A program made the translations under genes and the position numbers. A model generated the notes under the pieces. That model worked only from the letters and a program-made list of their open reading frames with translations, did no database searches and was not told the origin of the DNA. DNA of 64,000 bases from Scybalosoma faecavium. Lineage in GTDB: Bacteria > Bacillota > Clostridia > Christensenellales > Christensenellaceae. The stretch covers positions 1 to 64,000 of the forward strand of contig DVKG01000004.1 of NCBI GenBank assembly GCA_018716135.1. Direction: 5' to 3'. Positions 15,129-22,579 of the stretch are shown piece by piece (within the stretch, counting starts at the first letter, position 1; each line of letters opens with the position of its first letter).

Positions 15129-15746
15129 ATGAAAATGAAGGAAAAACTCGTTCAGTTTTGGTCAGCACATGGGAAAAAAGCGCTGGCAGGCAGTACCTTG
15201 CTTTTTGTCGTATTGGCGGCGGTTTTCGGAGGTTTGTATTCTAATGCAAACGCCAGAATCGAAACTCTGGAGGCGGAAAACAACAGCTTGAAATACGAAT
15301 ATGACACGGCGCAGACAGCTTTGGAGGAGGCGAATACTCAAAGCGGAGCCATACAGCAGGAATTATCGGAAGCGAAGCAGAGCTACAGCGCCTTCGAATC
15401 GGAGATGAACGAGCTGCAGACCGAGTATGACGCTTTGGTTCAGGCTCAGGCGACTCCGGAGCCGTCCGCTTCTGTCGATTCAAAACCGTCTGCTGAAAAA
15501 AGCACAGGGGGCACAGGGGGCACAGGGAGCATCACCGGTGACAGCGGCAAATACGAGAATGAAGATGAAGACAGCGATTACGAGCCGGATGAGCCGACCG
15601 GAACGGTATATTGGACGCCGGGAGGGAGTAAATATCACAGTACGAAGGACTGCGTATCGCTAAAGCGGTCGAAAACGATAAACAGCGGCAGTGTCAGCCA
15701 GGCTAAAGCTGCAGGGAAATCTTCACCCTGCAAAAACTGCAACTGA
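15129..15746 (+). CDS. Single-pass membrane coiled-coil protein with cysteine-rich C-terminal module
   Basis: The chosen ATG (15129) follows GAGAGGGC; an open frame from 15072 lacks a ribosome site. The 205-residue protein has a membrane segment near residues 16-37 (ALAGSTLLFVVLAAVFGGLY), then a coiled coil (ARIETLEAENNSLKYEYDTA and following). Next comes a low-complexity linker rich in P, S, T, G, E and D. The C-terminus reads VYWTPGGSKYHSTKDCVSLK and ends SPCKNCN, a short module found at the end of many Firmicutes surface and nuclease-like proteins; its paired cysteines may bind metal. The module should face outside. Function unknown. Confidence 0.8.
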   Translation: MKMKEKLVQFWSAHGKKALAGSTLLFVVLAAVFGGLYSNANARIETLEAENNSLKYEYDTAQTALEEANTQSGAIQQELSEAKQSYSAFESEMNELQTEYDALVQAQATPEPSASVDSKPSAEKSTGGTGGTGSITGDSGKYENEDEDSDYEPDEPTGTVYWTPGGSKYHSTKDCVSLKRSKTINSGSVSQAKAAGKSSPCKNCN

Positions 15747-15818
15747 CAGATGAAGAGAGCGCGCATCGCTCTTGCAAACCGCTGCGCTATATGATAAAAT
15801 ATGAATGCTGCGGACAAT

Positions 15819-15867
15819 GGCGTTCAGGGCTTACTTGAGGTAACTTCTGAACGCCGTTTTCTTTTTT
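15819..15867 (+). terminator. Terminator downstream of the coiled-coil membrane protein gene
   Basis: GGCGTTCAG (15819-15827) pairs with CTGAACGCC (15847-15855). The loop can extend the structure through TTAC/GTAA pairing, and GTTTTCTTTTTTG follows. Confidence 0.75.
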
Positions 15868-15984
15868 GCTCAGGATAATAAAAGCGCAGTTTTGTTAAGA
15901 GACACAAAGAGTACAAAAGGTGGGGGACGGATATGTTCGCCGACAGAGACGACGAGATTGAGTTATTAAGATTGAGGAGGCAAA

Positions 15985-18075
15985 ATGAGCGACTTTACGA
16001 AAATCTTTGGGACGAGAGTGTTCAACGACACAGTAATGAGGAAGCGCCTGCCCAGCGACGTGTATAAATCGCTGCGCAAAACTATAGACGAGGGCGAGCA
16101 GCTTGACCCGAGCATAGCGGGCGTCGTTGCATCGACGATGAAGCATTGGGCAATCGAGCTGGGAGCGACACATTTTACGCATTGGTTCCTGCCGATGACA
16201 GGCATAACCGCGGAAAAACACGACAGCTTTATAAACAGCACGCCGGAAGGCACGGCTATAACGGAATTTTCCGCTAAAGAACTGATAAAAGGCGAACCCG
16301 ACGCCAGCAGCTTTCCGTCAGGCGGACTGAGAGCTACGTTCGAGGCGAGAGGGTACACGGCGTGGGATCCGACATCGAGCGCTTTCGTCAAGGATGATAC
16401 GCTTTATATACCCTGCGTTTTCTTTGCGTATGACGGTCATGTATTGGATAAAAAGACGCCGCTTCTCCGCTCGATGGAGGCGATATCCAAGCAGGCGCTG
16501 AGAATACTCAGACTTTTCGGAGATAAAGAGACGACGCGCGTCACGGCGACGTTGGGCGCGGAGCAGGAATATTTCCTAATCCCCAAGGCGATGTACTATA
16601 AGCGCCGCGATCTGGTGCTGACGGGGCGTACGCTTTTCGGAGCGAAACCTCCGAAGGGTCAAGAGCTGGACGATCACTATTTTGGCAATATAAAAGAAAA
16701 AGTGCAGAGATATATGCGCGAGCTGGACGAAGAGCTCTGGGCTCTCGGAATATGCGCAAAGACGGAGCACAACGAGGTCGCTCCCGCTCAGCATGAGCTG
16801 GCTCCGATTTTCGCCAGCGCGAATGTGGCGGCGGATCAGAACCAACTGATAATGGAGCTGATGAAAAAGGTGGCGTATCGCCACGATATGGCGTGCCTGC
16901 TGCACGAGAAGCCCTTCGCAGGCATAAACGGCAGCGGAAAGCACAACAACTGGTCTCTCTCCACGAACAGCGGAAAGAACCTGCTCGACCCGGGCAATTC
17001 GCCGGAGCAGAACGCTCAGTTCCTGCTGTTCCTCTGCGCTGTTATAAAAGCTATAGACGAATACGCAGAGCTGCTGAGGATATCCACCGCCAGCGCGGGG
17101 AACGACCATCGTCTCGGCGGGAACGAAGCTCCGCCGGCTATAATATCCGTGTTCCTCGGAGAGGATCTGACGGACGTGTTCAACTCAATAGAGACGGGCG
17201 AGCCGCTCAAGCATTCGGGCGGACGCACTCTTGAAGTCGGGCTGGACTCTCTGCCCAAGCTGCCTGCGGATGCGTCGGATAGAAACAGAACGTCTCCCTT
17301 CGCCTTTACGGGTACGAAATTTGAGTTTAGAATGCCCGGCAGCTCTAAGTCGGTCGATTGCCCGACGATGATGCTCAACACAATAGTCGCAGAAGAGCTG
17401 CGCCAATTTGCGGATGAGCTGGAGGCTGCGGATAACTTCAATCAGGCTCTTAACGAGCTGATAAAGCGCGTCTACAAGGAGCATAAGCGCGTAATATTCG
17501 ACGGAAACGGCTATTCATACGATTGGCAGTGTGAAGCTGAGCGCAGAGGCCTGCCCAACCTGACGAATACCGTAGACGCAGTGGCGAAATATACGAAGCC
17601 CAAGTACATTGAGGTTATGGAGCGTCACGGAATACTGACGGCTGACGAAATAAAGAGCAGACAGGATATACTCTTCGAGGAGTATTCTAAAGCCATAAAC
17701 ATAGAGGCTTTAACCATGCTGGATATGGCGAAGCGCAAAATACTCCCCGCGTGCATTGAATTTACGGGAAAGGTCAGCGACGCTTACAATTCAAAGCAGG
17801 CCGCGTCTCTCGCTCTCGATCTCTCCGCGGAGAAAACTCTGCTTACGCGCCTTTCGCGTCATACCGGCGAGCTGTCCCGCGCGATAGACAAGCTGGATGA
17901 GGTTCTCATCAAGGCTCACGGCGTTGAAGAGACAATGGACAGTGCGTATTTCTTCCACAATGAGGTAATACCCTGCATGTTGGAGCTGCGCAAATCCGCA
18001 GATTCTCTCGAGATGCTGGTCAGCGAAGAAGCTTGGCCCATCCCCAACTACTCAGATCTGCTCTATTCGCTCTGA
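15985..18075 (+). CDS. glnN: Glutamine synthetase type III
   Basis: At 696 residues this is the size of GSIII enzymes, much longer than GSI. Landmarks include TFEARGYTAWDPTSSAFV, VTATLGAEQEYFLIPK with the metal-binding Glu residues, KTEHNEVAPAQHELAPIF, and the ATP/glutamate region GINGSGKHNNWSL. The protein condenses ammonia with glutamate in the cytoplasm. GAGGAGG precedes the ATG. It stands alone between terminators, so it is probably an independently controlled nitrogen-assimilation gene. GSIII is common in Bacteroides, Clostridia and some other gut anaerobes. Confidence 0.95.
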   Translation: MSDFTKIFGTRVFNDTVMRKRLPSDVYKSLRKTIDEGEQLDPSIAGVVASTMKHWAIELGATHFTHWFLPMTGITAEKHDSFINSTPEGTAITEFSAKELIKGEPDASSFPSGGLRATFEARGYTAWDPTSSAFVKDDTLYIPCVFFAYDGHVLDKKTPLLRSMEAISKQALRILRLFGDKETTRVTATLGAEQEYFLIPKAMYYKRRDLVLTGRTLFGAKPPKGQELDDHYFGNIKEKVQRYMRELDEELWALGICAKTEHNEVAPAQHELAPIFASANVAADQNQLIMELMKKVAYRHDMACLLHEKPFAGINGSGKHNNWSLSTNSGKNLLDPGNSPEQNAQFLLFLCAVIKAIDEYAELLRISTASAGNDHRLGGNEAPPAIISVFLGEDLTDVFNSIETGEPLKHSGGRTLEVGLDSLPKLPADASDRNRTSPFAFTGTKFEFRMPGSSKSVDCPTMMLNTIVAEELRQFADELEAADNFNQALNELIKRVYKEHKRVIFDGNGYSYDWQCEAERRGLPNLTNTVDAVAKYTKPKYIEVMERHGILTADEIKSRQDILFEEYSKAINIEALTMLDMAKRKILPACIEFTGKVSDAYNSKQAASLALDLSAEKTLLTRLSRHTGELSRAIDKLDEVLIKAHGVEETMDSAYFFHNEVIPCMLELRKSADSLEMLVSEEAWPIPNYSDLLYSL

Positions 18076-18091
18076 TAAATCTGAAAACAAA

Positions 18092-18120
18092 GGGTCGGAC
18101 TTTATGTCCGGCTCTTTTTT
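18092..18120 (+). terminator. Terminator of glnN
   Basis: GGGTCGGAC (18092-18100) pairs with GTCCGGCTC (18106-18114), with one wobble pair, around TTTAT, followed by a run of T residues to 18120. Confidence 0.85.
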
Positions 18121-18292
18121 ATAATGACGAGGCGGCGCCCATTATTGAATTGCGCTCTTGCGTATAAATGTGCGGATTTGTATGCAAGTGAGAAGAAGTA
18201 TACATATAATTGTGCATAATTATTAAGCGGAGAGTAAGAATAGTGAAAAAATTATCAATTTGGAAAAAGAGAAAAAACTTGCAAAAAAACCC

Positions 18293-18325
18293 TTTTCAAA
18301 ATTCATTTTATGTGTTATAGTAACA
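18293..18325 (+). promoter_or_regulatory. Promoter overlapped by a palindromic operator-like sequence
   Basis: TTTTCA (18293-18298), a 17-nt spacer and TATAGT (18316-18321) with an upstream TG make a plausible extended -10 promoter. The perfect palindrome TGTTA-TAG-TAACA (18313-18325) covers the -10, as a repressor operator would. A 11/13 copy of the same motif in the opposite sense occurs at 18522-18534. Confidence 0.5.
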
Positions 18326-18614
18326 GTACAGAAAAGGACAGTTTAAAAAATAGATATTGAAAAATGCGTTTGATGAGCTGAGATAGAAACAGCGGCGTTT
18401 TCGCTTAACTTACGAGGGTGGAGAAGGACTTTCTTCCGGAGGCTGTTTTGAAAATGTTCATAAAAAACAAAAGAATTTCTTTACTCTTTTGATAGACCAA
18501 ACGTATATAGAATTAAACTATTGTTACCATAGCAAATATCTATAACAGATTTAAATAGAGTTTCGAGTGAACGATAAGTAAAAAAGCAGTTCACGACAGA
18601 AAGGAGCATTGAAA
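18326..18614 (+). other. Long leader of about 290 nt upstream of a small ORF, unexplained
   Basis: No protein-coding frame with a ribosome site is visible. The stretch holds a hairpin (GGAGAAG with CTTTCTTCC near 18420), a second one (CAAAAGA with TCTTTTG near 18470-18495) and the second palindrome copy at 18522-18534. It ends in AAGGAG before the ATG at 18615. I do not recognise a known riboswitch consensus. Confidence 0.4.
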
Positions 18615-18812
18615 ATGTTGGCGTATAATTATCATCAGAACGATACAGAGATTCGCGGCTTTGAGAGCGGCTTCATCAGAGGCTTCAACAACGGCAAGCA
18701 GAAGGGTCTGCTCATGGCGGCGAGAAATATGCTTGCGGCCGGCATGACTTGCAATGCTGTAGCTGAAATCCTGCATTTTGACGTGAAGGATGTAGAAACT
18801 CTTGCAAAATAA
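18615..18812 (+). CDS. 65-residue protein resembling the C-terminal tail of Rpn/PD-(D/E)XK transposase-like proteins
   Basis: The ATG at 18615 lies 8 nt after AAGGAG. The product runs from RGFESGFIRGFNNGKQKGLL to MAARNMLAAGMTCNAVAEIL and ends DVKDVETLAK. This glycine/basic repeat followed by a short helix-turn-helix-like segment is what one sees at the C-terminus of Rpn-family (transposase_31-like) nucleases. The nuclease core is absent. It may be a domesticated or free-standing regulator, given its own long leader, or the remains of a transposase-like gene. The good ribosome site argues that it is translated. Confidence 0.6.
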   Translation: MLAYNYHQNDTEIRGFESGFIRGFNNGKQKGLLMAARNMLAAGMTCNAVAEILHFDVKDVETLAK

Positions 18813-18842
18813 AATTACTTTTATAAGCAAAGGAAAAAGCAA

Positions 18843-20189
18843 ATGCGGTCGAATAAGGACGGTTTTGTATGCACTGAATGTGGATATGTGAGCGCGTCAT
18901 ATATGGGCAGATGCCCGTCGTGCCGCGCGTTTCAAACGATGGTAGAGTGGAAGCGTCCACGCCCCGAAAAGGAGCCGGATACTTCCACTTTTGCTGCGCC
19001 CGCGCCTCTGTCCGCTCATGTGAAACCGGCGGAAAGGCTGCTCACGGGGATATCCGAGCTGGACAGCGTGCTGGGAGGCGGGCTGGTCGCGGGGAGCGTC
19101 GTGCTGGCGGGCGGAGAGCCGGGGATAGGCAAATCGACGCTGTTTTTGCAGGCGGCGAGCGTACTTTCTGCAAAAACTGACGTGCTGTATGTGTCGGGGG
19201 AGGAATCTGCGGCGCAGGTGGCTCTTAGGCGAGACAGGCTGAAGCTGAAGCAGGATATAATGTTTCTGGCTGACAACATATTGGAAAGCGCGGTATTCTC
19301 GGCGGAGAAGCTGGGAGCGAAGGTGCTGTTTATAGATTCTATACAAACGCTGACTATGCAGAACAGCGATTCCGCGCCGGGCAGCGTGAGCCAGGTCAGA
19401 GAATGCGCGGCGGCTCTGGCGGATTTTGCTCGCAGGTCGGCTTGCGCCGTGGTGCTGATAGGACATGTCACTAAGGACGGCGCGATAGCAGGACCGCGCG
19501 TGCTGGAGCATCTGGTGGACACGGTGCTGTATTTCGAAGGCGAGCGCCATACGTCTCTTCGCGTGCTGCGTGCGGTTAAAAACAGATTCGGCTCGACTAA
19601 CGAAATAGGCGTGTTCGAAATGACGGGAGAGGGTATGCGTGAGGTAAACAGCCCGTCGGCGGCTATGCTCAGTCTTTTCGGGAGCGACGCTGCGGGGGCG
19701 TGCCTCTGCTGTGCTGTCGAAGGGACGCGCCCCGTGCTCCTGGAGGTGGAGGCGCTGGTCTCGCGGACGAGCTTCGGAAATCCGCGCAGAATGAGCACGG
19801 GCGTGGACCATGGCAGGATGAGTATGATAATCGCCGTGCTGGAGAAAAAGATAGGGCTGAAGCTGTTTGATCAGGATATATTCCTGAATGTAGGCGGAGG
19901 CATGAGACTGAGCGAGCCGGGCATAGATCTTGCGGTCGCGGCGGCGATAGTCTCCTCTTTGCGAAACAGAGCTGTGGCAAAGGGCACTGTCATATTCGGA
20001 GAGATAGCGCTCACGGGAGAGCTGCGCCCCGTATCTCGTATGGAGCAGAGAATTGCTGAGGCGGCGAGAATGGGAATGAAGCGTGTGGTTGCGCCGGGGG
20101 CGGGCGAATTTGCCAGAGACGGGATAGAGTGCATAGACGTGACGAGCGTTTACGAAATGCTCTCGGCGGTGCTGGCGAAGAACGCATGA
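18843..20189 (+). CDS. radA: DNA repair protein RadA/Sms
   Basis: The 448-residue protein has the expected order of parts: a C4 zinc finger (FVCTECGYVSASYMGRCPSC, Cys10/13/24/27), a RecA-like ATPase with Walker A GGEPGIGKST (residues 90-99), the RadA-specific KNRFGS motif, and a Lon-like C-terminal domain (FDQDIFLNVGGGMRLSEPGI). RadA promotes branch migration of recombination intermediates in the cytoplasm. AAAGGA precedes the ATG. It follows the 65-residue gene by 30 nt and may share its transcript. Confidence 0.96.
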   Translation: MRSNKDGFVCTECGYVSASYMGRCPSCRAFQTMVEWKRPRPEKEPDTSTFAAPAPLSAHVKPAERLLTGISELDSVLGGGLVAGSVVLAGGEPGIGKSTLFLQAASVLSAKTDVLYVSGEESAAQVALRRDRLKLKQDIMFLADNILESAVFSAEKLGAKVLFIDSIQTLTMQNSDSAPGSVSQVRECAAALADFARRSACAVVLIGHVTKDGAIAGPRVLEHLVDTVLYFEGERHTSLRVLRAVKNRFGSTNEIGVFEMTGEGMREVNSPSAAMLSLFGSDAAGACLCCAVEGTRPVLLEVEALVSRTSFGNPRRMSTGVDHGRMSMIIAVLEKKIGLKLFDQDIFLNVGGGMRLSEPGIDLAVAAAIVSSLRNRAVAKGTVIFGEIALTGELRPVSRMEQRIAEAARMGMKRVVAPGAGEFARDGIECIDVTSVYEMLSAVLAKNA

Positions 20190-20379
20190 CGCGGGAGTGA
20201 GCGTAGGAAATCGCTGATAAAGCAGCGCGTATTTTCGCGGACTGATTTTCGCAATGTTTACGATATATCCCAAACAATTGAATACTTTGAGAAAGCGGAT
20301 TTTTGCATTTATACATCAGTTTCGCACTCAGCGCAGTTATGCGCAAAAATACAGAGTACACAGCATTCGGAGCATTCTG
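20190..20379 (+). other. Non-coding spacer after radA; nothing recognised
   Basis: About 190 bases without a credible gene. They lead into the terminator at 20380. No RNA gene or repeat was recognised. Confidence 0.4.
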
Positions 20380-20430
20380 CCCCCTGCCGCAGGATAAGCG
20401 CGCGCAGGGGGATTTTCTGATTCTTTTTTT
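20380..20430 (+). terminator. Terminator upstream of gyrB
   Basis: CCCCCTGC (20380-20387) pairs with GCAGGGGG (20404-20411), followed by ATTTTCTGATTCTTTTTTT. It separates radA from the gyrase operon. Confidence 0.85.
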
Positions 20431-20462
20431 ATATAATTAATGCAGAATCATGCTAAAAGGGC

Positions 20463-20552
20463 TTTAAAAAATGCGTCAAATGAGATATAATATAAAGGAA
20501 GGAATCATGCGAAGCTCTCATGCAATCCTGCTCTGGGAGGTTCGCATTTTTT
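20463..20552 (+). promoter_or_regulatory. gyrB promoter followed at once by an attenuator-like hairpin and T-run
   Basis: TATAAT at 20486-20491, with a weak TTTAAA 17 nt upstream (20463-20468), is the likely gyrB promoter. Some 15 nt downstream, ATGCGAA (20507-20513) pairs with TTCGCAT (20541-20547), extended inward by TCTC/GGGA pairing, and six T residues (20547-20552) follow. This is a complete intrinsic-terminator shape inside the leader, 75 nt before the gyrB start, and may attenuate the operon or make a short RNA. Confidence 0.55.
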
Positions 20553-20627
20553 CAAACTGCATTTTTGCGGTTTAGCTGTACCGATATGCTTGTTTCAGCA
20601 AAAATCACAAAGAAAACAGAGGTAAGT

Positions 20628-22538
20628 ATGACAGGACAAAACGCAGTATACGACGAAAACCAAATACAGGTGCTGGAGGGGCTGGAGGCCGTGCGCCGCA
20701 GGCCAGGCATGTATATAGGCTCGACGGATAAGCGCGGTCTGCATCACTTGGTTTATGAAATAGTAGACAATTCGGTAGACGAGGCGATGGCGGGCTTTTG
20801 CGACGAGATAAACGTCGTGATACGCGCGGACGGCAGCATATCCGTCAGGGACAACGGCAGAGGCATCCCTACGGGCGTCCAGGCGGCGACGGGCAAGTCA
20901 GCTCTCGAGGTTGCTCTCACAGTCCTGCACGCCGGAGGAAAATTCGGAGGAAACGGATACAAGGTCTCCGGAGGTCTGCATGGCGTCGGCGTGAGCGTCG
21001 TCAACGCGCTCAGCGAATGGCTGGAGGCGAAGGTATGCCGCGATGGGAAGGTGTTCCGTCAGACGTATACCAGAGGAGAGACGACCAGCGATGTGGACGT
21101 CGTCGGCGAGGCGGACGGCACGACGGGAACGCAGATAACTTTCAAGCCGGACGGAGAGATATTCGAGACGCTGGAGTTTGATTACAATACTCTGCGCGTC
21201 AGATTTCGCGAGATGGCATTCCTGAACAAGGGAATACGCATAACCCTGAGAGATGAAAGAACAGAGCCTGCCACGGAGCATGACTTCTGTTACGAAGGCG
21301 GAATCAGCTCGTATGTCGATTTCCTCAATAAAAACAAGCAGACTCTCATCGCGGAGCCGCTATACATGAGCGGCGCGGACGGAGAGAGGACGGTAGAGGT
21401 CGCGCTGCAATATAACGATTCTTACAATGAGCTCATACATTCTTACGCGAACAACATCGCTACCCATGAGGGAGGCACGCACGAAACCGGATTCCGCTCA
21501 GCTCTTACAAGAGTTCTAAACGATTATGCACGCAGGATGAACTTTATGAAGAGCGCGGACGAGAGCCTCTCCGGCGAGGACGTCCGCGAGGGAATTGTGG
21601 CGATAATCTCGGTCAAGCTGCCCGAGCCTCAGTTTGAAGGACAGACCAAAACAAAGCTCGGCAATTCCGTAATGCGCACGCTTGTTGAGTCGGTAGTGGT
21701 CAAAGGGATGAATCAGTATCTCGAGGAGAATCCGAAAGCGGGCAAGGCTATAATAGACAAGTGCCTCATGGCGAGACGCGCCAGAGAAGCTGCGAGAAAG
21801 GCGAGAGACGTAACCAGAAAGAAATCCGGCCTGTTCTCCATGCCTTCTAAGCTCGCTCCGCAGACGAGCAAAAACCCCGAGGAATCCGAGCTGTTTATAG
21901 TAGAGGGCGACAGCGCAGGCGGCAGCGCGAAATCGGGGCGCGACAGACGCACCCAGGCGATACTCCCGCTCCGAGGGAAGATACTCAACGTCGAAAAAGC
22001 CAGACTTGACCGCGCGCTGGACAACGAAGAAATACGCGCAATGATAACTATTCTCGGAACGGGAATAGGAGAGGACTTTAATATAGAGAATCTGCGCTAT
22101 CACAAGGTCATAATAATGACGGATGCGGACGTAGACGGCAGCCATATAAGGACGCTTCTGCTGACGTTCTTCTATCGCTACATGCGCCCTCTCGTCGAGC
22201 AGGGGCATGTATACATCGCTCAGCCGCCGCTGTACAAGATGCAGCAGGGCAAGCAGATAACCTACGCCTACGATGATGAACAGCTCAGGAGCTATATGGA
22301 TAATCTCCCGGCGGGGGCGAAGGTGGATGTGCAGAGGTATAAAGGTCTGGGCGAGATGAACGCGGATCAGCTAAAGGATACGACTATGGATCCGGAGAAG
22401 CGCACTCTGCTCAAGGTCACCGTTGACGATACGATAGGCATAGACGAGGTTTTCACCGTTCTGATGGGTCAGAACGTCGAACCGAGGCGCGAGTTTATCA
22501 TAAACAACTCTGATCTCGTAGCTGATCTGGACGTTTGA
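20628..22538 (+). CDS. gyrB: DNA gyrase subunit B
   Basis: The ATG at 20628 (GAGGT upstream) gives 636 residues, the normal length. The GHKL ATPase is clear: EAVRRRPGMYIGSTDKRGLH, VDNSVDEAMAGF and the lid GGLHGVGVSVVNALS. Next come the transducer and then the Toprim domain, with EGDSAGGSAKSGRDRRTQAI and IIMTDADVDGSHIRTLLLTF. The C-terminal motif QRYKGLGEMN is intact. Together with GyrA it introduces negative supercoils. gyrA follows after 41 nt. The open frame extends 36 codons upstream, but that part crosses the leader hairpin. Confidence 0.97.
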   Translation: MTGQNAVYDENQIQVLEGLEAVRRRPGMYIGSTDKRGLHHLVYEIVDNSVDEAMAGFCDEINVVIRADGSISVRDNGRGIPTGVQAATGKSALEVALTVLHAGGKFGGNGYKVSGGLHGVGVSVVNALSEWLEAKVCRDGKVFRQTYTRGETTSDVDVVGEADGTTGTQITFKPDGEIFETLEFDYNTLRVRFREMAFLNKGIRITLRDERTEPATEHDFCYEGGISSYVDFLNKNKQTLIAEPLYMSGADGERTVEVALQYNDSYNELIHSYANNIATHEGGTHETGFRSALTRVLNDYARRMNFMKSADESLSGEDVREGIVAIISVKLPEPQFEGQTKTKLGNSVMRTLVESVVVKGMNQYLEENPKAGKAIIDKCLMARRAREAARKARDVTRKKSGLFSMPSKLAPQTSKNPEESELFIVEGDSAGGSAKSGRDRRTQAILPLRGKILNVEKARLDRALDNEEIRAMITILGTGIGEDFNIENLRYHKVIIMTDADVDGSHIRTLLLTFFYRYMRPLVEQGHVYIAQPPLYKMQQGKQITYAYDDEQLRSYMDNLPAGAKVDVQRYKGLGEMNADQLKDTTMDPEKRTLLKVTVDDTIGIDEVFTVLMGQNVEPRREFIINNSDLVADLDV

Positions 22539-22579
22539 TCGGCGACTCTGAGATATAGATATCATTTGGAGGATATGCT

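Noticed and set aside
18897..20273. 458-codon minus-strand frame opposite radA
   Set aside because: Arginine/histidine/serine-rich shadow of a certain gene, without ribosome site or motif.
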